64,000 bases of DNA from Photobacterium iliopiscarium. Lineage in GTDB: Bacteria; Pseudomonadota; Gammaproteobacteria; Enterobacterales; Vibrionaceae. Location of the stretch: the NCBI RefSeq assembly GCF_003026395.1, contig NZ_PYOO01000002.1:477551-541550 (forward strand), given 5' to 3'. Positions 27,999 to 37,643 of the stretch are shown piece by piece; the stretch's first letter is position 1, and each line of letters begins with the position of its first letter. The translations under genes and the position numbers were made by a program. The notes below the pieces were generated by a model. The model had not been told where the DNA came from. It did not search any database and worked only from the letters and a program-made list of their open reading frames with translations.

Positions 27999-28631
27999 TT
28001 ACTCCTTCGCTTCTATTTGTTCTGGACGGAAAGTACGAATAATCCAGATCATGAAACCAATTAGGAAGAACGCAGAAGGAGCCAATAGCATTAGACCGTT
28101 CGGGTGATACCAACCGCCATCAGAAGCCAGTGGCAATACCTGCATACCAAATAACTTACCAGAGCCTAAAAGCTCACGGAAGAAAGCAACAGTGATCAGT
28201 ACGAAACCATAGCCTAAACCGTTACCGATACCATCAATAAATGCAGGTACTGGTGCAGATTTCATTGCATATGCTTCCGCACGACCCATTACGATACAGT
28301 TAGTAATGATCAAGCCAACGAATACAGATAGTTGCTTTGATACATCGTAAAGGTAAGCACGTAATACTTCGTCAACCACGATTACCAATGATGCAATAAT
28401 CGCCATTTGCGCAATAATACGAACGCTGTTTGGAATTTGATTACGAACTAATGATACAAAAAAGTTCGAAAATGCAGTTACTAATGTCACTGCAATTGTC
28501 ATTACAAACGCAGTTTCTAGCTTAGTAGTTACCGCTAACGCTGAACAAACACCAAGAATTTGTAATGCAATTGGGTTATTGCTGATAAAAGGTCCAAATA
28601 GGATCTTTTTCATTTCTTTAGTATCAGCCAT
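27999..28631 (-). CDS. nqrD: Na+-NQR subunit D
   Basis: 210 residues, six membrane segments, partner of NqrE. Typical segments are [29 protein letters not shown] with one conserved Cys, and [17 protein letters not shown] with the other. Seven bases before nqrE; overlaps the nqrC end by eight bases. Confidence 0.98.
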   Translation of the reverse strand: MADTKEMKKILFGPFISNNPIALQILGVCSALAVTTKLETAFVMTIAVTLVTAFSNFFVSLVRNQIPNSVRIIAQMAIIASLVIVVDEVLRAYLYDVSKQLSVFVGLIITNCIVMGRAEAYAMKSAPVPAFIDGIGNGLGYGFVLITVAFFRELLGSGKLFGMQVLPLASDGGWYHPNGLMLLAPSAFFLIGFMIWIIRTFRPEQIEAKE

Positions 28632-29415
28632 TATTCAGATCTCCTGCACGTAACTTAGCAAGGTAAGGACCAAAGCCCTGTGCACCGAACCAGAAATCGA
28701 AGGTATGCTGTACGCCGTTACTTGTTAGCGTTGCACCAGAAAGACCATCAACTTGGTGATCAGTACCTACAGGTGCACCACCCTTAAGGATTTTAATTGC
28801 AGGTTTGAAGTTCATATCATACAACTTCTTACCAACAAACTGCTCACGCCATGTTGGGTTTTCAACTTCACCACCCAATCCAGGAGTTTCCGCCTGATCG
28901 TAGTAAGTGATGCCGTCAATAGTATTACCATCTGTTGCAACAGCAACGAATGCATACATCATTGACCATAAACCGTTACCGTGAATAGGTAGGATCACTT
29001 TAGTTAACGTACCAGCTGCATCTTTAACAAGATAAACAGTCGCCACATTTGCACGACGAATGATCTTTGCTAAATCTTCGTTAGTTGGAAGTTTGATAGA
29101 TTCTTTATCATTCTTCGCCGCGTCGCGTTGATTATATTTAGCTGCATCTTCGCCAGCAACTTCAGCAACATAATTACCGGTATCAATGTTAACCAATTTA
29201 GGTTCAATGAAATCCTTATAGGTTTGCGGAATGTTAGTGTCTTTATTTAGCAGACCTGCAACAGCAAGAATGTTACGTTGTACGTCAAGTACTGCATTTT
29301 CTTGTTGTTTTGGACGTAGAACCACTGCTGCTGTAGATACGATGATTGAACACACAAGGCTCAATACAACTACAAAAATCAGCGTTCTTGAGAAGCTATC
29401 CTTATTACTTGCCAT
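28624..29415 (-). CDS. nqrC: Na+-NQR subunit C (covalent FMN)
   Basis: 263 residues with an N-terminal membrane anchor and a periplasmic domain. The FMN attachment threonine is in [14 protein letters not shown]. The start was placed at [11 protein letters not shown]; 12 residues of the longer frame are dropped. It overlaps the end of nqrB by 11 bases, which points to translational coupling. Confidence 0.97.
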   Translation of the reverse strand: MASNKDSFSRTLIFVVVLSLVCSIIVSTAAVVLRPKQQENAVLDVQRNILAVAGLLNKDTNIPQTYKDFIEPKLVNIDTGNYVAEVAGEDAAKYNQRDAAKNDKESIKLPTNEDLAKIIRRANVATVYLVKDAAGTLTKVILPIHGNGLWSMMYAFVAVATDGNTIDGITYYDQAETPGLGGEVENPTWREQFVGKKLYDMNFKPAIKILKGGAPVGTDHQVDGLSGATLTSNGVQHTFDFWFGAQGFGPYLAKLRAGDLNNG

Positions 29416-30649
29416 GACGAGCCAGTCTCCGTTTGATGTTGCCTTGAACAACTAGGTTGTCAAATAGAGGTGCAAATAGGTTAGCAAATAGAATCGCTAG
29501 CATCATGCCTTCTGGATATGCAGGGTTAACTACACGTACCATTACAGCCATTGCACCTATCAGTGCGCCGTACCACCATTTTGCTTTATTGGTGAACGCA
29601 GCCGACACTGGATCTGTCGCCATAAACATCATACCAAACGCAAAACCACCTAGAACTAGGTGCCATTGCCAAGGCATGTTAAACATTGGGTTAGTATCAG
29701 AACCAATGATGTTAAATAGCGTTGCAACAACGATCATACCGATCAATGTACCAGCGATGATACGCCATGAAGCAATGCCCATAACAACAATGAATATGCC
29801 ACCAATAAGGATAGCGAGAGTTGATACTTCACCAATTGAACCTGGAAGATGACCAACAAATGCGTCCATCCAAGTGATTGATTGACCAGTAATAGTGTTA
29901 ACTACGTCTGCTTGACCACCTTGAGACCACTGACTTAGCGGTGTCGCGCCAGAAAAACCATCCGCCGCATTCCATACTAGGTCGCCAGAAATCTGACCTG
30001 GGTATGCGAAGAATAGAAAAGCACGACCAGCAAGTGCTGGGTTAAGGAAGTTACGACCGGTACCACCAAAAATTTCTTTTGCGACAACGACACCAAAAGT
30101 AATACCTAAAGCGGCTTGCCAAAGTGGTAGTGTTGGCGGAACGATCAAAGCAAATAAGATCGAAGTAACAAAGAAACCTTCGTTAACTTCATGCTTACGT
30201 ACCATACAGAACATTACTTCCCAGAAACCACCGACCGCAAATACAACTGCGTAGATAGGTAAGAAGTAAGTCGCACCCAGTAGCATTTTGCTACCCCAAC
30301 CAGCAGTCGCTGATAGAGTACCGCCTAGCATCTGGGTAAACCAGTAATGCCAGTCAGCAGCAATTACTGCTGTTAATTTGTCTGCTGTGTATAAATGGTT
30401 AAGACCAGCAATAGCTTGATCACCCACATTATACATACCCCAGAACATTGCTGGGAAAACCGCAAACCATACCATGATCATGATACGTTTAAGATCAATA
30501 CTGTCACGAACGTGCGCAGATGAACGCGTCACTTGTCCTGGCGTATACATAAGAGTGGCAAACGCTTCATATAACGCAAACCAACGCTCATGCTTACCAC
30601 CTGGTTCAAAGTGGTGCTCGATGCCTTCGAGGAAATTCTTGAAACCCAT
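29405..30649 (-). CDS. nqrB: Na+-NQR subunit B (covalent FMN, riboflavin)
   Basis: 414 residues, the main membrane subunit with about ten hydrophobic spans. It carries the FMN-threonine in [12 protein letters not shown] and the [21 protein letters not shown] segment. By family knowledge it also hosts riboflavin and part of the Na+ path. Three bases separate it from nqrA. Confidence 0.99.
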   Translation of the reverse strand: MGFKNFLEGIEHHFEPGGKHERWFALYEAFATLMYTPGQVTRSSAHVRDSIDLKRIMIMVWFAVFPAMFWGMYNVGDQAIAGLNHLYTADKLTAVIAADWHYWFTQMLGGTLSATAGWGSKMLLGATYFLPIYAVVFAVGGFWEVMFCMVRKHEVNEGFFVTSILFALIVPPTLPLWQAALGITFGVVVAKEIFGGTGRNFLNPALAGRAFLFFAYPGQISGDLVWNAADGFSGATPLSQWSQGGQADVVNTITGQSITWMDAFVGHLPGSIGEVSTLAILIGGIFIVVMGIASWRIIAGTLIGMIVVATLFNIIGSDTNPMFNMPWQWHLVLGGFAFGMMFMATDPVSAAFTNKAKWWYGALIGAMAVMVRVVNPAYPEGMMLAILFANLFAPLFDNLVVQGNIKRRLARHGK

Positions 30650-30652
30650 GAA

Positions 30653-31993
30653 TTACCCTTCCTTCTCAATTTTGTCCAAACACTCACGCATCATTGGACC
30701 AAACTCATATTTACCAGGACACACGAACGTACATAGTGCTAGATCTTCTTCATCTAGTTCTAAGAGGCCCAATTGTTGTGCACTGTCAATATCACCTGCA
30801 CAGATATCGCGCAGTAATAATGTTGGTTCAATATCAAGTGGCATTACTTTTTCGTAATTACCAATTGGCACCATGGCACGTTCACTACCGTTCGTCGTTG
30901 TTGTCATATTAAACAACTGACCTGGGAAGAACTGGCTCATGAAAGCACGAGTAACAGAAAACTTGTTTTTACCAGGAACAATCCAGCCTAAGAATTCTTT
31001 CTCATAGCCTTCACGTAAAGCAGAAACTTGTAAGTGGTAACGACCAAGGTATCCATGAACACCTTCAGCTTTAACACCGTTAAGCACTGAACCTGATAGT
31101 ACACGTAATTGGCCAGGCATCATTTCTGAATCAGTTAAGTCAGAAATAGAAGCACCAATTTGAGTGCGAACTAAACGTGGATTAGTCACAACAGGACCAG
31201 CCAACGCGACAACACGACCAGTGAAAATTTCACCAGTAAGGAACAACTTACCAAACGCAATCACGTCTTGGTAATTGATATTCCATGCAATATTCTTCGC
31301 ATCTGCACCAAACAACATATGAATATGTGTGCCGGCTAAACCTGCTGGGTGTGGACCATTAAACACGTGCTCTTCAACATTAGCTTCAGCTGAACGAGGC
31401 AGGCTTGCACCTGATTTACACACGTAAACTTTGCCACTGGTTAAACGTGAAAGCACAGTTAAACCCGCAATGAACGCTTCACTTTGTTCATTGATGATTA
31501 CTTCTGGGTTAGCCGCTAATGGATTAGTATCCATTGCAGTAACAAAAATAGCTTTCGACTCTGAACCAACAGCGGGTACTTTACTGAACGGGCGCGTACG
31601 AAGCGCTGTCCACATACCTGATTCAACTAATTGATCAACCACAACGGCACGATTTAACTGTGCTAATTGCGCTGCATCATATTTGTTAAATGTGATTTGC
31701 TCATCACCTTCTACATCAATAACTACTGATTGTAGAACGCGTTTAGCACCACGGTTAACTTCTATTACCTTGCCGCTAGCTGGCGCAGTGAATTTAACAC
31801 CAGGATTCTTCTTATCTTCAAAAAGAATCTGACCTTTTTTCACTACATCCCCTACGCGAGTATGCATTGTAGGACGCATACCAACATATTCTTCGCCAAG
31901 CAAGGCGACTTTAGAAATGGCATTGCCATCGTGTATCGCCTGGGCCGGAGTCCCTGATATTGGGATATCCAAACCCTTTTTTATTGTAATCAT
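30653..31993 (-). CDS. nqrA: Na+-NQR subunit A
   Basis: 446 residues, cytoplasmic-side peripheral subunit. [14 protein letters not shown] at the start and [19 protein letters not shown] are characteristic. First gene of the operon. The ATG at 31993 is preferred by family alignment; a GTG four codons upstream is possible, and neither has a strong ribosome site. Confidence 0.97.
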   Translation of the reverse strand: MITIKKGLDIPISGTPAQAIHDGNAISKVALLGEEYVGMRPTMHTRVGDVVKKGQILFEDKKNPGVKFTAPASGKVIEVNRGAKRVLQSVVIDVEGDEQITFNKYDAAQLAQLNRAVVVDQLVESGMWTALRTRPFSKVPAVGSESKAIFVTAMDTNPLAANPEVIINEQSEAFIAGLTVLSRLTSGKVYVCKSGASLPRSAEANVEEHVFNGPHPAGLAGTHIHMLFGADAKNIAWNINYQDVIAFGKLFLTGEIFTGRVVALAGPVVTNPRLVRTQIGASISDLTDSEMMPGQLRVLSGSVLNGVKAEGVHGYLGRYHLQVSALREGYEKEFLGWIVPGKNKFSVTRAFMSQFFPGQLFNMTTTTNGSERAMVPIGNYEKVMPLDIEPTLLLRDICAGDIDSAQQLGLLELDEEDLALCTFVCPGKYEFGPMMRECLDKIEKEG

Positions 31994-32181
31994 ACGCACT
32001 TGCACTACATTAAAGGGAAAAAAGAATTTTCATATTGCGTAATTAAGATACTACGTTCCTTGGCCTGATATCGATGAACAGGCAGTGGACCTAACCACTG
32101 AACGACTCCGTATCGCAACATCCAGTTAACTACCTCGCTACAAACATTAATGCGCGAGTAATTTTTCAGCCCGCGATTCTA
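31994..32181 (-). promoter_or_regulatory. nqrA promoter and long 5' leader
   Basis: On the minus strand an extended -10 element TGGTAGAAT (TAGAAT at 32176-32181) is present without a good -35, predicting a start near 32169. The leader of about 175 bases contains a hairpin AGTGG-TTAGGT-CCACT (around 32084-32099) and no obvious ORF. Confidence 0.5.
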
Positions 32182-32507
32182 CCATTAATTAACTCATTTT
32201 TTCTATGGTAATCCACTCGATTCCGTGTGAAAACCAAGCAACAAATGAGACGCAATAGGTTTATTAACTAATAAATATGATCAACTGCACATTTACGGGA
32301 TTTTTTTACATAAATATTAAATTTCAAACACGTTCATTTATTTAACAAAACAGTAAAAAAAAACACCCATCAACACATCACGTCAACATAAATACAAATT
32401 TATTACCAACTACGTGATAGTTAGTTTTATTTTAACTATAACATTAACATTACAGTAACAATACCGTTCGACAGTAGTTAATACGATAACCGCTTAAAAA
32501 TGTCATA
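32182..32507. other. AT-rich gap between nqrA and bolA
   Basis: About 325 bases upstream of the nqr promoter and downstream of bolA. No ORF, RNA gene or clear operator is visible. Confidence 0.6.
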
Positions 32508-32536
32508 AGAAAAGTCGTTTTATTAACGACTTTATA
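32508..32536 (-). terminator. Terminator of bolA
   Basis: Perfect arms AAAGTCGTT/AACGACTTT around TTATT, preceded on the plus strand by A residues that act as a U-tract on the minus strand. Confidence 0.8.
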
Positions 32537-32551
32537 ATACTAACACAATTA

Positions 32552-32866
32552 TCAGTTATCCAGTGTTGAACCACCATGACACGGTGGTGATACGGGTGCA
32601 TTACACTGTTGCTGCCACTCTGATTCTGTATAAGTATGGATAGCAAGTGCATGAATATGGTTTGCTAACTCATCGGCTAAACACTGATTTACCGCACGGT
32701 GACGAGAAATAAGACGTTGACCTTCAAATTGAGCACTCACTACCACTACTTTGAAATGGCTTTCTGAACCTTCAGGAACGTTGTGCATATAACTTTCATT
32801 AAGAACGTCAAGATGCACAGGTGCAAAGCTATGATTTAACTTTGCTTCGATTTGGGGCTGAATCAT
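32552..32866 (-). CDS. bolA: BolA family protein
   Basis: 104 residues, cytoplasmic. BolA works with monothiol glutaredoxins in iron-sulfur handling and affects cell shape under stress. Family core: [48 protein letters not shown], and [13 protein letters not shown]. The C-terminal SPPCHGG tail is as in other BolA proteins. Divergent from rlmG. Confidence 0.96.
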   Translation of the reverse strand: MIQPQIEAKLNHSFAPVHLDVLNESYMHNVPEGSESHFKVVVVSAQFEGQRLISRHRAVNQCLADELANHIHALAIHTYTESEWQQQCNAPVSPPCHGGSTLDN

Positions 32867-33016
32867 AATATCCTCAACTAAAAAAGCAGTTTTTCACCAC
32901 TAATAATAACAATTCCTCATTATTATGGTGTTAACTTGATAGATTTCCTTTCAAGCGTTTCTCTGTTCTGCGAAAATGCTCTACTATTTCGCCAACATAC
33001 TCGAAAGTTATTCTTA

Positions 33017-34141
33017 ATGAAACCAGAGCTAACCTTGCACCAACGTACTTTAACGCTAACCCGTTTCCCTGTACGCAAAAATGAAACCCTGCAAGCATGG
33101 GATGCCGCAGATGAATACTTGATCAATCATTGTCATACAATAGATATTGATCCTCTACGGCCAATATTGATCCTCAATGATAATTTTGGTGCATTAAGTT
33201 GCTGGTTTGCAAATCAAGCACCCGTTACCACTGTGACGGATTCTTTTATCACCCAGCAAGCCATTATTAATAACCTAAGTGTCAATAATTTACCGACAGC
33301 CACTATTATTGATTGTCTCGCTGAATTACCCGAAAATCCACAACTAGTATTGATTAAACAACCTAAAAACAATCGTCTACTTAGTTGGCAATTACAACAA
33401 CTTTGTCACCTATTACCGCAAGATTGTGTAGTGATCACAACGGGTAAAGTAAAAGAAATTCACTCTTCAACTTTAAAATTGTTTGAGAAATATTTAGGCA
33501 CGACCAAAACCTCTCTCGCGGTTAAAAAAGCACGATTGATATTCACTACCGTCAATAAATCACTAGCGATGCCAATGCCACAGCCTACGAGCTGGACAGT
33601 ACCTGAGCATGATTTAACGATGACTAATTATGCCAATGTATTCTCTAGTGATAGTTTAGATATCGGCGGTCGTTTTTTATTAGATTTCATTCCCAAAAAT
33701 GCTCAATATAATGACATTATTGATTTAGGATGTGGTAATGGTGTGATTGGTATTAAAGCGGCTCGCTTAAACCCACACGCTAATATTACCTGTGTTGATG
33801 AAAGCTTTATGGCCGTTGCTTCTTGTCGTGAAAATGCACGATTAAATCTTACGACAGCTGAAAAATTTAACGTACTGGCATCAAACTGTCTTGATGATTT
33901 TGATAATCAAAGTGCTGATCTGGTGTTATGTAATCCGCCCTTTCATCAAAACAATACCATTACTGATCACATTGCTTGGCAAATGTTCTGTGATGCCCAA
34001 CGAGTATTACGTCAAAATGGTGAATTAATTATCATTGGTAATCGCCAATTGAAATACCATGAGAAATTAAACCGCATTTTCACCAAAGTTGATACTATTG
34101 GTCATAATGATAAGTTTGTTGTATTACGTGCAATAAAATAA
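33017..34141 (+). CDS. rlmG: 23S rRNA guanine-2445/1835-type N2-methyltransferase, RlmG-like
   Basis: 374 residues, cytoplasmic SAM-dependent enzyme predicted to methylate G1835 of 23S rRNA. N-terminal non-catalytic methyltransferase-like half (LQAWDAADEYL, PILILNDNFGALSCWFA) and catalytic C-terminal half with IIDLGCGNGVIGIKA for SAM and LVLCNPPFHQ for the base. The paired-domain form and the QAWDAADEYL wording favour RlmG over RsmC. Start at MKPELTLHQ by family length; the ribosome site is poor. Confidence 0.9.
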   Translation: MKPELTLHQRTLTLTRFPVRKNETLQAWDAADEYLINHCHTIDIDPLRPILILNDNFGALSCWFANQAPVTTVTDSFITQQAIINNLSVNNLPTATIIDCLAELPENPQLVLIKQPKNNRLLSWQLQQLCHLLPQDCVVITTGKVKEIHSSTLKLFEKYLGTTKTSLAVKKARLIFTTVNKSLAMPMPQPTSWTVPEHDLTMTNYANVFSSDSLDIGGRFLLDFIPKNAQYNDIIDLGCGNGVIGIKAARLNPHANITCVDESFMAVASCRENARLNLTTAEKFNVLASNCLDDFDNQSADLVLCNPPFHQNNTITDHIAWQMFCDAQRVLRQNGELIIIGNRQLKYHEKLNRIFTKVDTIGHNDKFVVLRAIK

Positions 34142-34151
34142 ACCACGGCTT

Positions 34152-34190
34152 ATTGTCGTTTAAATCAACAAATAAACGACAATAATTATC
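34152..34190 (+). terminator. Terminator-like hairpin after rlmG
   Basis: Perfect 11-base arms ATTGTCGTTTA/TAAACGACAAT with a ten-base loop; the tract after it (AATTATCTTTTA) is only moderately T-rich. Confidence 0.65.
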
Positions 34191-34223
34191 TTTTATTACT
34201 AATTTAAGCAAAGGGAATGCTTT

Positions 34224-34799
34224 ATGATCAAAAAATACTTTGTTCTTGTATCAACATTAGTATTAAGTGCATGTGCAACAACACCACCAGCACCGGTTAC
34301 ATTGATGCCCACTGCCGTCTTTACATCACAACCATGGGCCAATAACAAAGCGCTTAACTTAACTTGTGTAGATCAAGCCTCAAACAGTTATATTGCTGTC
34401 ATTGACAATGGTAGTACTGAAAACGTACAAATCATCCAGCCACAACAACCTATATCATTAACATTGCGTCAAGCATTAGCCCAACAACTTACAGGTCAAG
34501 GATTTAGCATTACAAATAATGCAACATCCACCATGACAGTTAAGGTTGAAAAAGCGTTAGTGACCGTCAATCAAGGGTTGGTAAAATATAACATGCACAG
34601 TGACCTACAATTGCAATTAATGGTTAATACACCAGCGGGTCAATTTAGTAAACGTTACTCAGGCCGCTCAAGTCGTGAGGATGCACTAACAGCATCGAAT
34701 AAAGATATCGCAACAAGCATGAATAAACTCATGAATTCTGTACTCAACGAAATCGCTAATGATAGTGAACTAAATAAATACCTTACGGAGAATATATAA
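34224..34799 (+). CDS. yajG: YajG family lipoprotein
   Basis: 191 residues. Lipoprotein signal with lipobox LSAC, then a soluble domain (SLTLRQALAQQLTGQGFSI, MTVKVEKALVTVNQGLVKY) matching YajG, an uncharacterised outer-membrane-type lipoprotein. bolA, yajG and ampG lie together in enterobacteria as well. Its stop shares one base with the next start (TAATG). Confidence 0.92.
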   Translation: MIKKYFVLVSTLVLSACATTPPAPVTLMPTAVFTSQPWANNKALNLTCVDQASNSYIAVIDNGSTENVQIIQPQQPISLTLRQALAQQLTGQGFSITNNATSTMTVKVEKALVTVNQGLVKYNMHSDLQLQLMVNTPAGQFSKRYSGRSSREDALTASNKDIATSMNKLMNSVLNEIANDSELNKYLTENI

Positions 34800-35350
34800 T
34801 GTCGCGTTTTTTATTAGCTTTATGCTTACTGGTTGCATTACCCGTTAGTGCTGCCACCAAGGTACTGGTCACAACAAATATTGGTAGCTTTACTGTCGAA
34901 TTAAATGAAGCAAAAGCACCCATTACAACTAAAAACTTTTTACGTTACGTTGATGATGGCAGTTATGTCGGCACTATTTTCCATCGTGTTATTCCCGGTT
35001 TTATGGCGCAAGGTGGTGGTTTTGATCAAGCGTTAAAACAACGTCCTAGTTACCCACCAATCAAAAATGAAGCGGATAATGGTTTACCCAATGATATGGC
35101 AACCATTGCAATGGCTCGTACTCAAAATCCAAACTCAGCCACCCGTCAGTTTTATATCAATCTCGCAAATAATGCCTTCTTAAATACTCAAGGTAACCGA
35201 ACAGGCTATGCTGTATTTGGTAAGGTAATAAAAGGCTTCCCTGTGGTTGAAAAAATGGCAACCATCCCAACAACCTCAAACCCACAAACAGGTATGAGTG
35301 ATATTCCACAACAACCGATCATTATTGAAGCCATGAAAGTCATTAAATAA
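34799..35350 (+). CDS. ppiA: Periplasmic cyclophilin-type peptidyl-prolyl isomerase
   Basis: 183 residues. Sec signal MSRFLLALCLLVALPVSAA, then one cyclophilin domain: VLVTTNIGSFTVELNEAKAP, IFHRVIPGFMAQGGG (catalytic Arg/Phe), ATIAMARTQNPNSATRQFYI, and AVFGKVIKGFPVVEK. Signal peptide and length indicate the periplasmic PpiA type rather than cytoplasmic PpiB. Translationally coupled to yajG. Confidence 0.94.
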   Translation: MSRFLLALCLLVALPVSAATKVLVTTNIGSFTVELNEAKAPITTKNFLRYVDDGSYVGTIFHRVIPGFMAQGGGFDQALKQRPSYPPIKNEADNGLPNDMATIAMARTQNPNSATRQFYINLANNAFLNTQGNRTGYAVFGKVIKGFPVVEKMATIPTTSNPQTGMSDIPQQPIIIEAMKVIK

Positions 35351-35357
35351 TGTGATT

Positions 35358-35396
35358 ACGTCACCTGTACGTAATTACTCACGTAACAGGTGACGT
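35358..35396 (+). promoter_or_regulatory. Hairpin that would sequester a ribosome site
   Basis: Perfect 11-base arms ACGTCACCTGT/ACAGGTGACGT, extended inward by ACGT/ACGT across a single bulged A. The 3' arm contains AGGTG, the Shine-Dalgarno for the ATG at 35399. No T-tract follows, so a terminator is unlikely. Confidence 0.7.
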
Positions 35397-35398
35397 CT

Positions 35399-35767
35399 AT
35401 GTTGACACTTGCTTATAATCGTCCCGCAATCCCCGCACAAGAACGGTGCTTACAACAATTTATTGTCGATAACGCGCCAGTTTTAGCACTCAATGCTATT
35501 GCTGCTAGTCACGGACAAATTACTTATGTTCAACTTCAAAATTTATTTAACCATCAATTAGCGCAATGGTGGACACTCCCTCATGATAATCCACAACCCG
35601 CCAATCAATATGAAGCCAGTTATTGGTCTTTAATACAAACATTGAATGGCATTAGCGATTATCAGTTAATGGGGGATCGCTTTATTCAACACAAAGTCGC
35701 CACTATCAGCTGTTATTTACTCAATATTGGCCCTTGCCCACAACTTACAACAATAAATCGTCCTTAA
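35399..35767 (+). CDS. Hypothetical cytoplasmic protein
   Basis: 122 residues, unrecognised. No signal peptide or membrane span is visible; it looks like a helical soluble domain (RCLQQFIVDNAPVLALNAIA, then YEASYWSLIQTLNGI). The ATG at 35399 follows AGGTG by seven bases; a GTG nine bases earlier is possible. The ribosome site lies in a stable hairpin. Between ppiA and ampG in the same direction. Confidence 0.75.
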   Translation: MLTLAYNRPAIPAQERCLQQFIVDNAPVLALNAIAASHGQITYVQLQNLFNHQLAQWWTLPHDNPQPANQYEASYWSLIQTLNGISDYQLMGDRFIQHKVATISCYLLNIGPCPQLTTINRP

Positions 35768-35946
35768 TGCCATTAATTTATCTAAATCTGCATTAAAACA
35801 GAATTTAAGCGTAAAATCTTTGTCAGATAACCATCACGTCGATGCGCACGTTTTTGATAGCTGCTAATCTTTCGTTTTACAATAAAAATCTCAAATATTC
35901 AGTACGCTAGCGACAAGTATTGTTACCTTCATTTCCAGAGGAAGAT

Positions 35947-37335
35947 ATGGATAAAGCGACACCAATAGAAACCCCTAAGGGTTGGCGAATTTACGCTAAC
36001 CCTAAAGCCTTGATCATGTTAGCACTTGGATTTTCATCCGGATTACCGATCTTATTAGTGTTTGGTACTCTGTCTTTTTGGCTTCGTGAAGCCGACGTAA
36101 GTAAAACAAGTATTGGCTTTTTTAGCTGGGTCGCCTTAGCTTATGGTTTTAAATGGGCATGGTCACCCTTGGTGGATCGTTTTCCATTACCGATATTTTC
36201 ACGCTTATTTGGCCGTCGTCGCGGCTGGATGCTATTTTCACAACTTATTATTATTTTATCATTATGCGGCATGGCATTAAGTAACCCGCAAACTGATTTA
36301 TTTCAATTCGCTATTTTTGCCATCATGGTTGCCTTTGCTTCTGCCACACAAGATATTGTTATTGATGCTTTTCGTATAGAACTCGCAACAGAACGTATGC
36401 AGGCAGCGTTATCGGCTACGTATTTAGCAGGTTACCGCTTAGCGATGATCATGGCGGGTGCGGGTACATTGGCATTTGCGGCTTGGTTTGGTTCAAATAC
36501 GGGTTATGACCCGAGTGGCTGGAAAAGTGCTTACTTTATGATGGCGGCAATGATGCTCATTGGCGTTATCACCACGTTTATTGTCAAAGAACCTACGATT
36601 GATAATAGTGCCATCAATAAAATAGAAACCGACTACAAACTGCAACTTATGGATAAAGGCTATAATAAACACCATGCCAATTTAAGTGCTTGGTTTTATA
36701 CCGCCGTTATTATGCCATTTCGAGATTTCTTTCAGCGTTATGGTAAAAATGCCCTCTTGATATTACTTTTAATTAGTTGTTACCGCATTTCAGATATTGT
36801 AATGGGGGTGATGGCTAATGTGTTTTATGTTGATATGGGCTTTACTAAAAATGAAGTCGCTTCCGTCTCAAAAATCTTTGGGGTAGCAATGACGCTTGTT
36901 GGTGCCGGTTTAGGGGGAATTTTAGTTAATAAATTTGGCACCCTTAAAATACTCGCTTTAGGCGCATTACTGTCGGCTATCACTAACTTATTATTTATTA
37001 TGTTTAGCTATGTCGGCAATAACCTTGAAATGCTAACACTGGTTATTTCAGCGGATAACCTTGGGGCAGGTATTGCGACGGCTGCCTTTATCACGTTTAT
37101 GTCAAGTTTAACCAATGTCGCATTCTCAGCAACCCAATATGCGTTGTTTAGTTCGATAATGGTATTATTCCCTAAATTTCTTGCGGGGTTTTCTGGCATT
37201 TATATTGACCACTTCGGTTACAATGTGTTTTTCTTAACCACCGCTTTAATGGGTGTTCCAGTATTAATATTAATTCGAATTTTAGCTAATAATTCGGCGC
37301 TTAATATTATAACCAAACCAACCGAATCATCTTAA
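35947..37335 (+). CDS. ampG: Muropeptide permease AmpG
   Basis: 462-residue major-facilitator transporter, inner membrane, importing anhydromuropeptides for cell-wall recycling. Signatures: LGFSSGLPILLVFGTLSFWLR, GFFSWVALAYGFKWAWSPLVDR, GRRRGWML, and SATQDIVIDAFRIE. Start at MDKATP with AGAGGAAGAT in front. No inducible AmpC/AmpR is visible here, so the likely job is peptidoglycan turnover. Confidence 0.95.
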   Translation: MDKATPIETPKGWRIYANPKALIMLALGFSSGLPILLVFGTLSFWLREADVSKTSIGFFSWVALAYGFKWAWSPLVDRFPLPIFSRLFGRRRGWMLFSQLIIILSLCGMALSNPQTDLFQFAIFAIMVAFASATQDIVIDAFRIELATERMQAALSATYLAGYRLAMIMAGAGTLAFAAWFGSNTGYDPSGWKSAYFMMAAMMLIGVITTFIVKEPTIDNSAINKIETDYKLQLMDKGYNKHHANLSAWFYTAVIMPFRDFFQRYGKNALLILLLISCYRISDIVMGVMANVFYVDMGFTKNEVASVSKIFGVAMTLVGAGLGGILVNKFGTLKILALGALLSAITNLLFIMFSYVGNNLEMLTLVISADNLGAGIATAAFITFMSSLTNVAFSATQYALFSSIMVLFPKFLAGFSGIYIDHFGYNVFFLTTALMGVPVLILIRILANNSALNIITKPTESS

Positions 37336-37493
37336 AGACAATCATATCGCCACGGAAGTTAGCCACAAGTCGCTAACTTCCGTCACCGACTCGCTCAAAC
37401 TCACTGCTTTAATTGCGCGCCCGTTAGTCTATCAAGACAATTTAAAGTTCATTCTAATCTTTCGTCAGTGGATCAATGTCACATTTTTAGTTA

Positions 37494-37509
37494 GTGTAAT
37501 CGATTACAT
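37494..37509. promoter_or_regulatory. GalR/LacI-family-type operator before ompK
   Basis: GTGTAATCGATTACAT contains a perfect 14-base palindrome (TGTAATCGATTACA) with a central CG. It matches the GalR/GalS operator GTGTAANCGNTTACAC at every base but the last. 135-150 bases before the ompK ATG. Confidence 0.65.
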
Positions 37510-37538
37510 TAGATCGTGATCACAAATGGTAAAGGATT

Positions 37539-37554
37539 GCGCAATCGTTTCATT
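37539..37554 (+). promoter_or_regulatory. PurR-like operator before ompK
   Basis: GCGCAATCGTTTCATT keeps GCAA-N-CG-N-TT of the PurR consensus but lacks the later C. It is part of a 17-base block identical to the one upstream of the purine permease. 90-105 bases before the ompK ATG. Confidence 0.6.
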
Positions 37555-37643
37555 CCCAAACGAGTAATAAAGCACTAGAATCAGCGCCAACAAACGGGGC
37601 GGCCAGAATCCACCATCTAGATCAACATGAGCGAGATAACAAG

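Noticed and set aside
29457..29852. Plus-strand ORF of 131 codons opposite nqrB
   Set aside because: Shadow of the nqrB reading frame on the other strand; composition mirrors the real gene and there is no ribosome site.
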